Shown: positions 1 to 5,228 of the stretch, piece by piece
Layout: each line of letters begins with the position of its first letter
How positions within the stretch are numbered: position 1 is the stretch's first letter
Origin: DASUSH01 sp036375215
GTDB lineage: Bacteria > Actinomycetota > Thermoleophilia > Solirubrobacterales > 70-9
Direction of reading: 5' to 3'
Length of the DNA stretch: 13,220 nucleotides
NCBI GenBank assembly: GCA_036375215.1
Contig: DASUSH010000021.1
Coordinates: forward strand, 1-13,220
Notes under the pieces: generated by a model
What the model was told of the DNA's origin: nothing
What the model saw: the letters and a program-made list of their open reading frames with translations, nothing else
Database searches by the model: none
Translations under genes and position numbers: made by a program

Positions 1-44
1 CTGGGGGCAGAACCCGAGAGCGCCGATCGGTGGCTGAGGTGAGC

Positions 45-221
45 ATGGGCAGGCTGCTGATCGCGCTTGGGGCCTCGCTGGTGGCGCTGGTGCTGTTCTC
101 CGTCGTCCTTTACGGCATCCCCCTCGCCGCAGCGCTCGTCACGGTGGCCTGTTCCGCGGGGACGATCGCCGTGCTCCTCGGCCATCTCTGGGCCCGCGAG
201 CGGCGCGAGGCACGGGGCTAG
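45..221 (+). CDS. small two-helix membrane protein, unknown function
   Basis: A 58-residue protein, not recognised as a named family. Two hydrophobic stretches fill most of it (about residues 4-24 and 26-47), separated by a short Gly-Ile-Pro turn, followed by a strongly basic/acidic tail (RERREARG) that would stay in the cytoplasm by the positive-inside rule. I chose ATG 45 because a purine-rich GAGGTGAG at 36-43 sits just upstream; an in-frame GTG at 30 would add five residues but has no such site. It ends 30 bases before the next membrane-protein gene and probably shares its transcript. GC-ending codons dominate, which supports real coding. The function cannot be inferred; a subunit or accessory of a membrane complex encoded to the left is possible. 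Confidence 0.55.
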   Translation: MGRLLIALGASLVALVLFSVVLYGIPLAAALVTVACSAGTIAVLLGHLWARERREARG

Positions 222-251
222 CGGGCTAGCGTGGACGTCGAGGTGGAGAGG

Positions 252-650
252 ATGCCTGCCCAGGCGCGCGGCCGAGCCCGCGACCGGATCGCGGCGGCCT
301 TCCTGCTCTGCCTGATGGCGGTCGGCAGCCTCTTCCTGTGGGTGGGCGTCCCGGCGGGCAGCCTCTATCTCTCGTCGAAGCTCGTGGACTCGCTGGCCAT
401 GCACTTCGTCGTCTCCCTGCCGGTGACGATGGCGGCGATGATCGCCTGGGGCTACGGCCTCTTCTGGCTGAACGCGCTCTACCTGCGCATCACCGGGTTC
501 TTCGACGAGCCCGAGGACCCCGACCAGCCGCCGCGGCGCATCCGCGGGCCGCTCGAGCCGATCCTCGTGAGCTCCCTGGTGCTCGCGCTCATCGCGCTCT
601 TCGTCTGGTTCTTCGTGTTCGCGGAGAACCCGTCGATCCAGGTGATCTAG
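252..650 (+). CDS. three-helix membrane protein, unknown function
   Basis: A 132-residue integral membrane protein that I do not recognise. It has a basic N-terminus (QARGRARDR), hydrophobic segments near residues 13-38, 50-75 and 103-125, and between the second and third an acidic then proline-rich cytoplasmic-type loop (FDEPEDPDQPPRR). ATG 252 is preferred because GAGGTGGAGAGG lies directly before it; GTG 231 in the same frame (139 residues) is the alternative and lacks a clear ribosome site. It lies 30 bases after the two-helix protein on the same strand, so the pair is probably co-expressed. It converges with the minus-strand gene ending at 673, leaving only 22 bases between the stops. 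Confidence 0.6.
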   Translation: MPAQARGRARDRIAAAFLLCLMAVGSLFLWVGVPAGSLYLSSKLVDSLAMHFVVSLPVTMAAMIAWGYGLFWLNALYLRITGFFDEPEDPDQPPRRIRGPLEPILVSSLVLALIALFVWFFVFAENPSIQVI

Positions 651-672
651 GCCCGCCGCGACCGGCAGCGGC

Positions 673-1485
673 TCAGTACCAGTGCACGCCCTCGCGCCGG
701 GGCGGCTCGCGCAGCTCGCCGGCGTCCGCGCCGAGCAGGGCGGGGTCCTCGCGGCCGCGCTCCCACAGCAGGTCGTCGAGCACCGGCGGCGGGACGCCGG
801 ACCCGGCCGCGACGCGGGCGAAGGCCTCGCGGGTCGCGGCGCGGACCTCCTCCACCCCGCCGGGCTCGACGAGCCCCGAGCGCAGGGCGAGCCGCATCAG
901 CACGTTGTCGGCGCAGACCTGCCAGCTCTCCGGGTCGGCGACCGCGAGCCAGCCCCGGCGCTCGGCGATCTTGGCGAAGAGGAAGGCCTTCTTGGCGAGC
1001 GGGTCGGCGTAGGCCTCGTAGCGGGCGAGCAGGGCGACGAGGCCACCGGCGCCGCCGAGCCGGCCCCCCGACGCCGCGATCAGCGCGCTCGCCTCACCCC
1101 CGTGGTCGCGCTCGAGCCCGGTGGCGAGATCGCGCCAGAGGCGCGCCCGGCCCTCGGGGTCGCTCACGCTCTCGCCGCCGGCGCGGAAGAGCTCGGCGAC
1201 CCGCTCGGCGCCGACGCCGGCGAGCGCGTCCGCGCTGAGCGTCCCGGGGCGCGCCCGCTCGGCGGCGCAGGCGAGCTCCCAGAGCAGCGCGCTGCCCGCG
1301 AACGGCCCGCTCCCGCCGACGGGGTGGGACTCCCCGTAGCCGGTCTTGTGGTCGACCGCGCACAGGAAGAGCGCGGCGTCCACGCTCGGGACGTGCGCGA
1401 AGTCAGGCGGCTCGTAGGTCGCGGCGAGCTCGCGGACCCGCGCGGCTACGCGTTCTTCGGCCCCGCCGCTTGCGACCGGCCGCAC
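673..1485 (-). CDS. helical protein, possibly related to the queuosine-salvage / HhH DNA-glycosylase fold
   Basis: A 270-residue soluble, mostly helical protein. Visible landmarks are an N-terminal VDHKTGYGESHPVGG segment (about 44-58), a helix pair ADALAGVGAERVAELF (85-100) like the spacing helices of HhH glycosylases, DPLAKKAFLFAKI (161-173), CADNVLMRLALRSGLV (191-206) and EEVRAATREAF followed by LDDLLWERGR (212-245). The order 'DPL-KK, D-V-R-GLV, E-RA-T, D-LW' resembles what I know of the queuosine-salvage (DUF2419) proteins, which adopt a DNA-glycosylase-like fold; this is inference from pattern, not a match I can prove. GTG 1485 is the first usable start; it lies 20 bases after the AIM24-family stop, so it is probably the last gene of the cysM-alkD operon. 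Sharing that operon with alkD fits an N-glycosidic-bond hydrolase, but another function is possible. Confidence 0.6.
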   Translation of the reverse strand: MRPVASGGAEERVAARVRELAATYEPPDFAHVPSVDAALFLCAVDHKTGYGESHPVGGSGPFAGSALLWELACAAERARPGTLSADALAGVGAERVAELFRAGGESVSDPEGRARLWRDLATGLERDHGGEASALIAASGGRLGGAGGLVALLARYEAYADPLAKKAFLFAKIAERRGWLAVADPESWQVCADNVLMRLALRSGLVEPGGVEEVRAATREAFARVAAGSGVPPPVLDDLLWERGREDPALLGADAGELREPPRREGVHWY

Positions 1486-1505
1486 CAGCGCCCACCGGGG
1501 GCGGC

Positions 1506-2387
1506 TCAGCCCGTCGCGACGACGGGCCGGCCCTCGCTGGGCTGGATCAGGACCCAGCCCTGGCCGACGAAGCCGATCTGAAAGCTCTCGCCGGAGCCCA
1601 TCCCGATCAGGCTCTTCGCCTGGATCTCGGTCTTGAGCTGCGTCTGCACCCCGCCCGACCACGCGATCGCGGCCTGCGGGTCGGCGAACGTCGGGGCCTC
1701 GCCGATGTCGAGCTTGATCGGGTCCCCGTCGGAGCAGAGCGCGACGAGGCCGGTCCCGGTGAGGCCGATGTTGAAGAGCCCGCCCGCGAGCACGCCCGCG
1801 GCCCCGCCCTTCGTCCGGGTCACGTTCCAGTCGATCCCCGCCTGGAAGGCGAGGATGTTCTGGCCGTTCACGGTCATGGTCTCGTTCTCGAGCGAGATCA
1901 CGTGGACCTTCATCGCCTGGTTGGCGAGGAAGAGCTCCCCGGTGCCGGAAGCCTTCATCAGCCGCAGCTGCTCCCCCGTCGCGGCCTTCTTCACGAACCT
2001 GCCGAGGCCTCCCCCCTGGTGCTCGAAGCTGACGTTGCCCTGGTAGCCGACCATCGCGCCGTTGCGGGCCATGACCGTCGTCTCGGAGAGCTCGATCTTG
2101 AGCAGCTGCGAGTTCTGGCGGGTGAACGCCTCGCCGCTTTCGATCTCGGCGTACTCGTCGAACTGCTTGGCCTGGTGCGCGCTGGTCTGCGCGGGCGCCT
2201 GCGCCGGCGCCTGCTGCTGCGGGGGCGCCTGCGACTGCGGGGGCGCCTGCTGCGGCGCCGGCGCCTGTGGCTGGGCGGCGGCCCCCGGACCGGGTGCCCT
2301 GTTCTCCGTCCAGGCGTTCCCGTCCCAGTAGCGAAGCTGGGTCGGGTCCTCGGGGTCGGGGTACCAGTCCGGCGCGGGATTCGTCAT
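1506..2387 (-). CDS. DUF2510-AIM24 family protein
   Basis: A 293-residue protein with three parts. Residues 5-29 are a DUF2510 motif (DWYPDP...LRYWDGNAWTE), a short Trp-rich module common in actinobacterial envelope-associated proteins. Residues 31-70 are a Pro/Gln/Ala linker built of six-residue QAPPxx units. Residues from about 85 to 290 are an AIM24/TIGR00266-type beta-rich domain, recognisable from the MVGYQGNVSFEHQG block (112-125), the Gly-rich GGAAGVLAGGLFNIGLTGTG block (194-213) and the terminal GFVGQGWVLIQP (272-283). AIM24 domains are found in bacteria and in yeast mitochondria; their biochemical role is poorly known. There is no signal peptide or membrane helix. ATG 2387 is used; it follows the alkD stop by 12 bases with only a weak ribosome site, suggesting coupling to alkD translation. 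Confidence 0.88.
   Translation of the reverse strand: MTNPAPDWYPDPEDPTQLRYWDGNAWTENRAPGPGAAAQPQAPAPQQAPPQSQAPPQQQAPAQAPAQTSAHQAKQFDEYAEIESGEAFTRQNSQLLKIELSETTVMARNGAMVGYQGNVSFEHQGGGLGRFVKKAATGEQLRLMKASGTGELFLANQAMKVHVISLENETMTVNGQNILAFQAGIDWNVTRTKGGAAGVLAGGLFNIGLTGTGLVALCSDGDPIKLDIGEAPTFADPQAAIAWSGGVQTQLKTEIQAKSLIGMGSGESFQIGFVGQGWVLIQPSEGRPVVATG
2194..2267. repeat. 18-bp periodic coding repeat (Gln-Ala-Pro linker)
   Basis: The octamer GGCGCCTG occurs five times, starting at 2194, 2206, 2224, 2242 and 2260, that is with steps of 12, 18, 18 and 18 bases. On the coding (minus) strand each copy reads CAGGCGCC, giving Gln-Ala-Pro at residues 41, 47, 53, 59 and 63 of the DUF2510-AIM24 protein. The tract is a six-residue repeat in the interdomain linker and is likely to vary in copy number by slippage. 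Confidence 0.8.
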
Positions 2388-2399
2388 GGTCGCCGCAGC

Positions 2400-3104
2400 C
2401 TAGCGAGCCGCCATGTAGCGGGCGCGCGCCTCCGCGGGCAGGCGCTCCAGCGAGTAGCGCAGCATCGTCCGCGGCATCTCGGCCGCGTGGGCGTCGAGGA
2501 AGCCGCGGAGCGCGGCCTCGTCGCGCTTGCCGACCTCGCGCAGCATCCAGCCGACCGCCTTGTGGATCAGGTCGTGCTCGTCGCCGAGCAGCCGTTCGGC
2601 GAGCCGCAGGGTCTCGTCGGGCTCGCCGTCGCGGATCAGGGTGAAGGTGGCGAGGATCGCGATCCGGCGGTCCCACACCGAGCCGGAGGCGACCAGCTCG
2701 TCGAGGAAGCCGCGATCGCCGCCGCGGACCCGGTCGGCGAGCAGCTTCGGCGCGGTGGTGTCGATCAGGTCCCAGTTGTCGACCCGGTCGCGGTGGTCGA
2801 GGTAGAAGCGGGCGAAGCGCTCGCGCTCGCCGGCGCCGGCGCGCTCGTAGCGCAGGCAGAGGATCGCGAGGGCGACGAAGCGGCGCTCGTGCACGTCCGA
2901 GCGGAGCAGCCGCTCGAGCTCGCCGAGCGGGGCGTCGCGGTGGCGCCGGGCCACCCTGCGCTGCTCGGGGACGCGGATGCCGAGCAGGACGTCGCCCTCG
3001 CCGTAGCCGCCCGGCCGGATCCCCAGGTAGGGCGCGGAGAACTCCGCCCGATCCGGGTCGGCGAGCGCGGCGAGCTCGGCCTCGATCTCGGCGGCCGCGG
3101 GCAG
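2400..3104 (-). CDS. alkD: AlkD-type DNA alkylation repair glycosylase
   Basis: AlkD proteins are HEAT-like-repeat DNA glycosylases that remove positively charged alkylated bases such as 7-methylguanine and 3-methyladenine. With the start used here the protein has 234 residues, matching the family length (about 230-240). Visible family blocks are GEGDVLLGIRVPEQRRVARR (35-54), RVDNWDLID (107-115), VWDRRIAILATFTLIRDG (143-160) and DEHDLIHKAVGWMLREVGKR (175-194). Residues equivalent to the known active-site set of Bacillus cereus AlkD (Trp109, Asp113, Arg148, Trp187) appear as Trp111, Asp115, Arg147 and Trp186. The start is a problem: the first ATG/GTG/TTG in frame is GTG 2954, which would delete the N-terminal 50 residues including LGIRVPE. 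The frame is open to the cysM stop, and CTG 3104 gives a typical N-terminus (PAAAEIEAEL). A CTG start is therefore inferred. It is in the cysM operon, 12 bases ahead of the AIM24 gene. Confidence 0.9.
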   Translation of the reverse strand: MPAAAEIEAELAALADPDRAEFSAPYLGIRPGGYGEGDVLLGIRVPEQRRVARRHRDAPLGELERLLRSDVHERRFVALAILCLRYERAGAGERERFARFYLDHRDRVDNWDLIDTTAPKLLADRVRGGDRGFLDELVASGSVWDRRIAILATFTLIRDGEPDETLRLAERLLGDEHDLIHKAVGWMLREVGKRDEAALRGFLDAHAAEMPRTMLRYSLERLPAEARARYMAAR

Positions 3105-3108
3105 GTGG

Positions 3109-3186
3109 CTAGACGTCGTAGGTGGTGAGCTCGAGCCGGAGGCCCTCGATCCGGAAGCCGGCGTCCGCAGCGGCGGGCTCTACCAC
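3109..3186 (-). CDS. possible 25-codon bridging ORF between cysM and alkD
   Basis: This is a tentative micro-ORF. GTG 3186 overlaps the cysM stop by 7 bases, and the ORF runs for 25 codons to TAG 3111-3109, stopping 4 bases before the inferred CTG start of alkD. All but one of its 23 codons after the first two end in G or C, whereas the alkD frame through the same bases has several codons ending in A or T and reads as a Ser/Pro/Thr-rich string. The C-terminus reads FRIEGLRLELTTYDV, amphipathic and protein-like. It may carry ribosomes from cysM to alkD, or the bias may be chance over so short a stretch. There is no recognisable ribosome site. Confidence 0.25.
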   Translation of the reverse strand: MVEPAAADAGFRIEGLRLELTTYDV

Positions 3187-4148
3187 CAGACCGTCGAGTC
3201 GATGTTCTCGAGCTCGTCGACGGACTTCGTGTAGACGCCGGAGGAGAGGTACTTCCAGCCGTCGTCGGGGACCAGGAAGACGACGTTGCCCTCGTCGAGC
3301 TCGCCGGCGATGCGGACCGCGACGTACGCGATCGCGCCCGAGGAGACGCCCGCGAACATCCCCTCCTCGTGCAGGAGCTTCTGCGTCCAGACGATCGCGT
3401 CGCGGTTGCCGACCATGATCTTCCGGTCGAGCAGCGAGAGGTCGATGATCGGCGGGATGAAGCCGTCGTCGAGCGAGCGCAGGCCCGAGACCAGCTCGCC
3501 CTGCATCGGCTCGGCGGCGACGATCTTCGTGTCGGGGTCCTCCTCCTTGAAGCGGCGCCCGTTGCCCATCAGGGTGCCGCCCGTGCCGAGTCCGCCGACG
3601 AACGCGGTGACGGTGTCGAGCTCGTCGAGGATCTCGACCGCGGTGCCCTCGTAGTGGGCCTGCGGGTTGGCGGGGTTGCCGTACTGGTACGGCATGTAAT
3701 AGGAGGAGTCGGCCTCGGCCATCTCGAGCGCCAGCTCGACCGAGCCGTTCGAGCCCTTGGCGCCCTCCGAGTAGACGATCTCGGCGCCGTACATGCGCAG
3801 GAGCTGGGTGCGCTCCTCGGTGACGTTGTCGGGCATCACGACCTTGAGCGGATAGCCCTTGCGGCGGCAGATCATCGCCAGCGAGATCCCCGTGTTGCCG
3901 GACGTCGGCTCGAGGATCGTCTGGCCGGGGCCGATCGCGCCCTCGGCCTCGGCGGCGTCCATCATGAACTTCGCGACCCGGTCCTTGACCGAGCCCGTCG
4001 GGTTGCGGCCCTCGAGCTTCGCGAAGATGCGCACGCCGGGCTGCGGCGAGAGCCGCGGCAGCTCGACCAGGGGTGTGTTGCCGATCGCCTCGAGGATGTT
4101 CTCGAAGCGGCCGCCACACGGGCGGTTGAGGAGCTCGGCCTCAGGCAT
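3180..4148 (-). CDS. cysM: cysteine synthase, CysM type (PLP-dependent)
   Basis: This 322-residue fold-type II PLP enzyme makes cysteine by replacing the activated side chain of a serine derivative with sulfide or a sulfide carrier. Seen in the sequence: the PLP lysine K55 in NPTGSVKDR, the phosphate/substrate loop PTSGNTG (81-87), the PLP-phosphate loop GGLGTGGT (185-192) and the C-terminal WKYLSSGVY (298-306). It is closer to Mycobacterium tuberculosis CysM than to CysK as I know them: QYGNPAN, MGNGRRF and SGLRSLDDGF all align. Arg224 in the last block corresponds to Arg220 of the mycobacterial enzyme, which contacts O-phosphoserine, so O-phosphoserine with a CysO-type thiocarboxylate donor is the likely chemistry; no cysO or mec gene is in view. 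The N-terminus is about 13 residues longer than in M. tuberculosis and contains RPCGG. It is first in a minus-strand operon and divergent from the ABC importer. Confidence 0.93.
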   Translation of the reverse strand: MPEAELLNRPCGGRFENILEAIGNTPLVELPRLSPQPGVRIFAKLEGRNPTGSVKDRVAKFMMDAAEAEGAIGPGQTILEPTSGNTGISLAMICRRKGYPLKVVMPDNVTEERTQLLRMYGAEIVYSEGAKGSNGSVELALEMAEADSSYYMPYQYGNPANPQAHYEGTAVEILDELDTVTAFVGGLGTGGTLMGNGRRFKEEDPDTKIVAAEPMQGELVSGLRSLDDGFIPPIIDLSLLDRKIMVGNRDAIVWTQKLLHEEGMFAGVSSGAIAYVAVRIAGELDEGNVVFLVPDDGWKYLSSGVYTKSVDELENIDSTVWW

Positions 4149-4158
4149 TGCTTCAGAA

Positions 4159-4164
4159 AATATA
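4159..4164 (-). promoter_or_regulatory. candidate -10 box for cysM
   Basis: Read on the minus strand this is TATATT, inside a short AT-rich island that stands out against the GC-rich surroundings. It would place the transcript start only a few bases before ATG 4148, so the cysM mRNA would be leaderless or nearly so. No good -35 hexamer is found 16-18 bases upstream; the direct repeat lies there instead, which would fit an activator-dependent promoter. Confidence 0.45.
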
Positions 4165-4172
4165 GCTTGAGT

Positions 4173-4204
4173 TCGGGATTGAGGCGATAGGCGATCGGGA
4201 TTGA
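4173..4204. promoter_or_regulatory. 10-bp direct repeat, candidate operator between divergent genes
   Basis: TCGGGATTGA occurs at 4173-4182 and again at 4195-4204, exact in all ten bases and 22 bp apart start to start, close to two turns of DNA. The spacer itself contains GGCGAT twice in a 7-bp step (4183-4188 and 4190-4195). It sits in the only sizeable intergenic space of the window, just upstream of the cysM -10 box and before the importer promoter. This is the layout expected for a dimeric or paired regulator acting on one or both genes; the regulator is not encoded here. Confidence 0.5.
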
Positions 4205-4208
4205 CGAG

Positions 4209-4239
4209 TTGGACACGCGTCGCCCGCAGGCATTAGGTT
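4209..4239 (+). promoter_or_regulatory. candidate promoter of the ABC importer operon
   Basis: TTGGAC at 4209-4214 and TAGGTT at 4234-4239 give a -35/-10 pair of actinobacterial TAnnnT type with a slightly long 19-base spacer. The start point would be near 4246, leaving a leader of about 33 bases before ATG 4279. The second copy of the direct repeat ends five bases upstream. Confidence 0.35.
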
Positions 4240-4267
4240 CCCCGAGTCGCCCAATACCCAAACGGAT

Positions 4268-4273
4268 AGGGAG
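4268..4273 (+). promoter_or_regulatory. ribosome binding site deciding the binding-protein start
   Basis: AGGGAG lies five bases before ATG 4279 and only two before the in-frame GTG 4276, so ATG is the start. The permease gene uses the same hexamer (5219-5224) four bases before its ATG. Confidence 0.7.
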
Positions 4274-4278
4274 ATGTG

Positions 4279-5124
4279 ATGAGAGGAACTCGACTTTGGA
4301 TCTTGCTGGCGCTCTGCGCGGCGCTCGCGGTCGGCGTGGTCGCCGGCTGCGGTGACGACGACGACGACTCGACCAGCGGTGACGGAGGCACGACCGCGGA
4401 CGTCGAGACGCTCGAGTCGGGCGTGCTCTCGGTCGGCACCGACACGCCGTTCCCGCCGTTCGAGATCGGCCAGCCGCCGAACATCTCGGGCTACGACATC
4501 GAGGTGATGGACGCGATCGGCGAGGAGCTCGGGCTCGAGGTCGAGTACACCGACACCGGCTTCGGGACGATCTTCCGCGACACGGCGAACGGCCAGTTCG
4601 ACACCGCCGCGGCGGCATCGACGATCACGCCCGCCCGCCAGAAGCAGGTCAACTTCACCGATCCGTATTACGAGGCGCAGCAGGCGCTGCTCGTCCCCGA
4701 GGGCTCGGACATCGCCTCGACCGACGACCTCGGTGGACTGATCGTCGGCGCCCAGGACGGGACCACCGGTGAGACCTACGCGAACGACGAGACCGACGCC
4801 TCCGAGGTCCGCGGGTTCCCCGAGGGCCCGAACGCCGTCTCGGCGCTGACCACGGGCCAGGTCGACGCGGTAATCATCGACCAGCCGGTCGCCGCCGACG
4901 CGGTCGAGAAGACCGGTGGCGTCGAGATCGCCGAGGAGATCCAGACCGACGAGCTCTACGGCTTCGCGGTCGCCCCGGACAACACCGCGCTGCTGGACGC
5001 GATGAACGAGGCGCTGACGACGATCAAGGACGACGGCACGATCGCCGAGCTCTACGAGAAGTACTTCTCGACCGAGCCGCCGGAGTCGGTCCTCACAGGC
5101 ACGACGGAGGCCGTCGCGGGCTAA
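4279..5124 (+). CDS. amino-acid ABC importer, lipoprotein substrate-binding protein
   Basis: A 281-residue family 3 solute-binding protein that captures a polar amino acid outside the membrane and hands it to the permease encoded next. The N-terminus is a lipoprotein signal: basic MRGTR, hydrophobic core, then lipobox VAGC with the lipid-bearing Cys24, followed by GDDDDD and a Ser/Gly/Thr linker. The mature domain starts near residue 46. Family marks are FPPFEIG (58-64), GYDIEVMDAIGEELG (71-85), TPARQKQVNFTDPYY (117-131; Arg120 is placed to bind the substrate carboxylate) and VDAVIIDQPVA (195-205; Asp201 placed to bind the amino group). The exact substrate cannot be told. Being divergent from cysM makes cystine or cysteine one possibility, but only on context. 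Confidence 0.93.
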   Translation: MRGTRLWILLALCAALAVGVVAGCGDDDDDSTSGDGGTTADVETLESGVLSVGTDTPFPPFEIGQPPNISGYDIEVMDAIGEELGLEVEYTDTGFGTIFRDTANGQFDTAAAASTITPARQKQVNFTDPYYEAQQALLVPEGSDIASTDDLGGLIVGAQDGTTGETYANDETDASEVRGFPEGPNAVSALTTGQVDAVIIDQPVAADAVEKTGGVEIAEEIQTDELYGFAVAPDNTALLDAMNEALTTIKDDGTIAELYEKYFSTEPPESVLTGTTEAVAG

Positions 5125-5147
5125 CGCGAACGACAACGGATTCGACG

Positions 5148-5175
5148 GAAGGGGCGCCCTTGGTGGCGCCCCTTC
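5148..5175. terminator. strong hairpin between binding-protein and permease genes
   Basis: GAAGGGGCGCC (5148-5158) and GGCGCCCCTTC (5165-5175) are perfect inverse complements, forming an 11-bp GC-rich stem with a six-base CTTGGT loop, 24 bases after the binding-protein stop. There is no U-tract after it, so it is either a partial terminator or, more likely, a 3'-protecting hairpin that lets more binding protein than permease be made. A weak TAGCCT (5196-5201) downstream could be a -10 box for the permease genes. Confidence 0.7.
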
Positions 5176-5228
5176 TGCGTTCGGGTCAAAGCGTTTAGCC
5201 TGCCGCCGGACACGAGAGAGGGAGCGAG

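Noticed and set aside
1..42. Frame 1 tail ending in TGA 40-42 as the 3' end of an upstream gene
   Set aside because: It reads ...ESADRWLR and would fit a gene ending three bases before ATG 45, but frame 2 also gives a plausible tail (stop at 35-37). Forty bases are too few to decide.
651..672. Small inverted repeat GCCGC...GCGGC between convergent stops as a terminator
   Set aside because: The stem is only five pairs with an eight-base loop and no U-tract, which is expected by chance at this GC content.
673..2676. 667-codon minus frame suggesting one large protein
   Set aside because: Only its last part (from GTG 1485) is protein-like; the rest runs in the wrong frame through alkD and AIM24 genes.
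1470..3128. Long + strand frame of 552 codons opposite the AIM24 and alkD genes
   Set aside because: It has no domain, is composed of Arg/Gly/Ala/Leu-rich low-complexity sequence, and lies antisense to clearly conserved genes. Such frames are an expected by-product of high GC content.
4201..4206. TTGACG as a -35 box for the importer
   Set aside because: It is a good hexamer, but no -10 sequence lies 16-19 bases downstream (the region is CCGCAG); TAGGTT is too far away. It also overlaps the second copy of the direct repeat.
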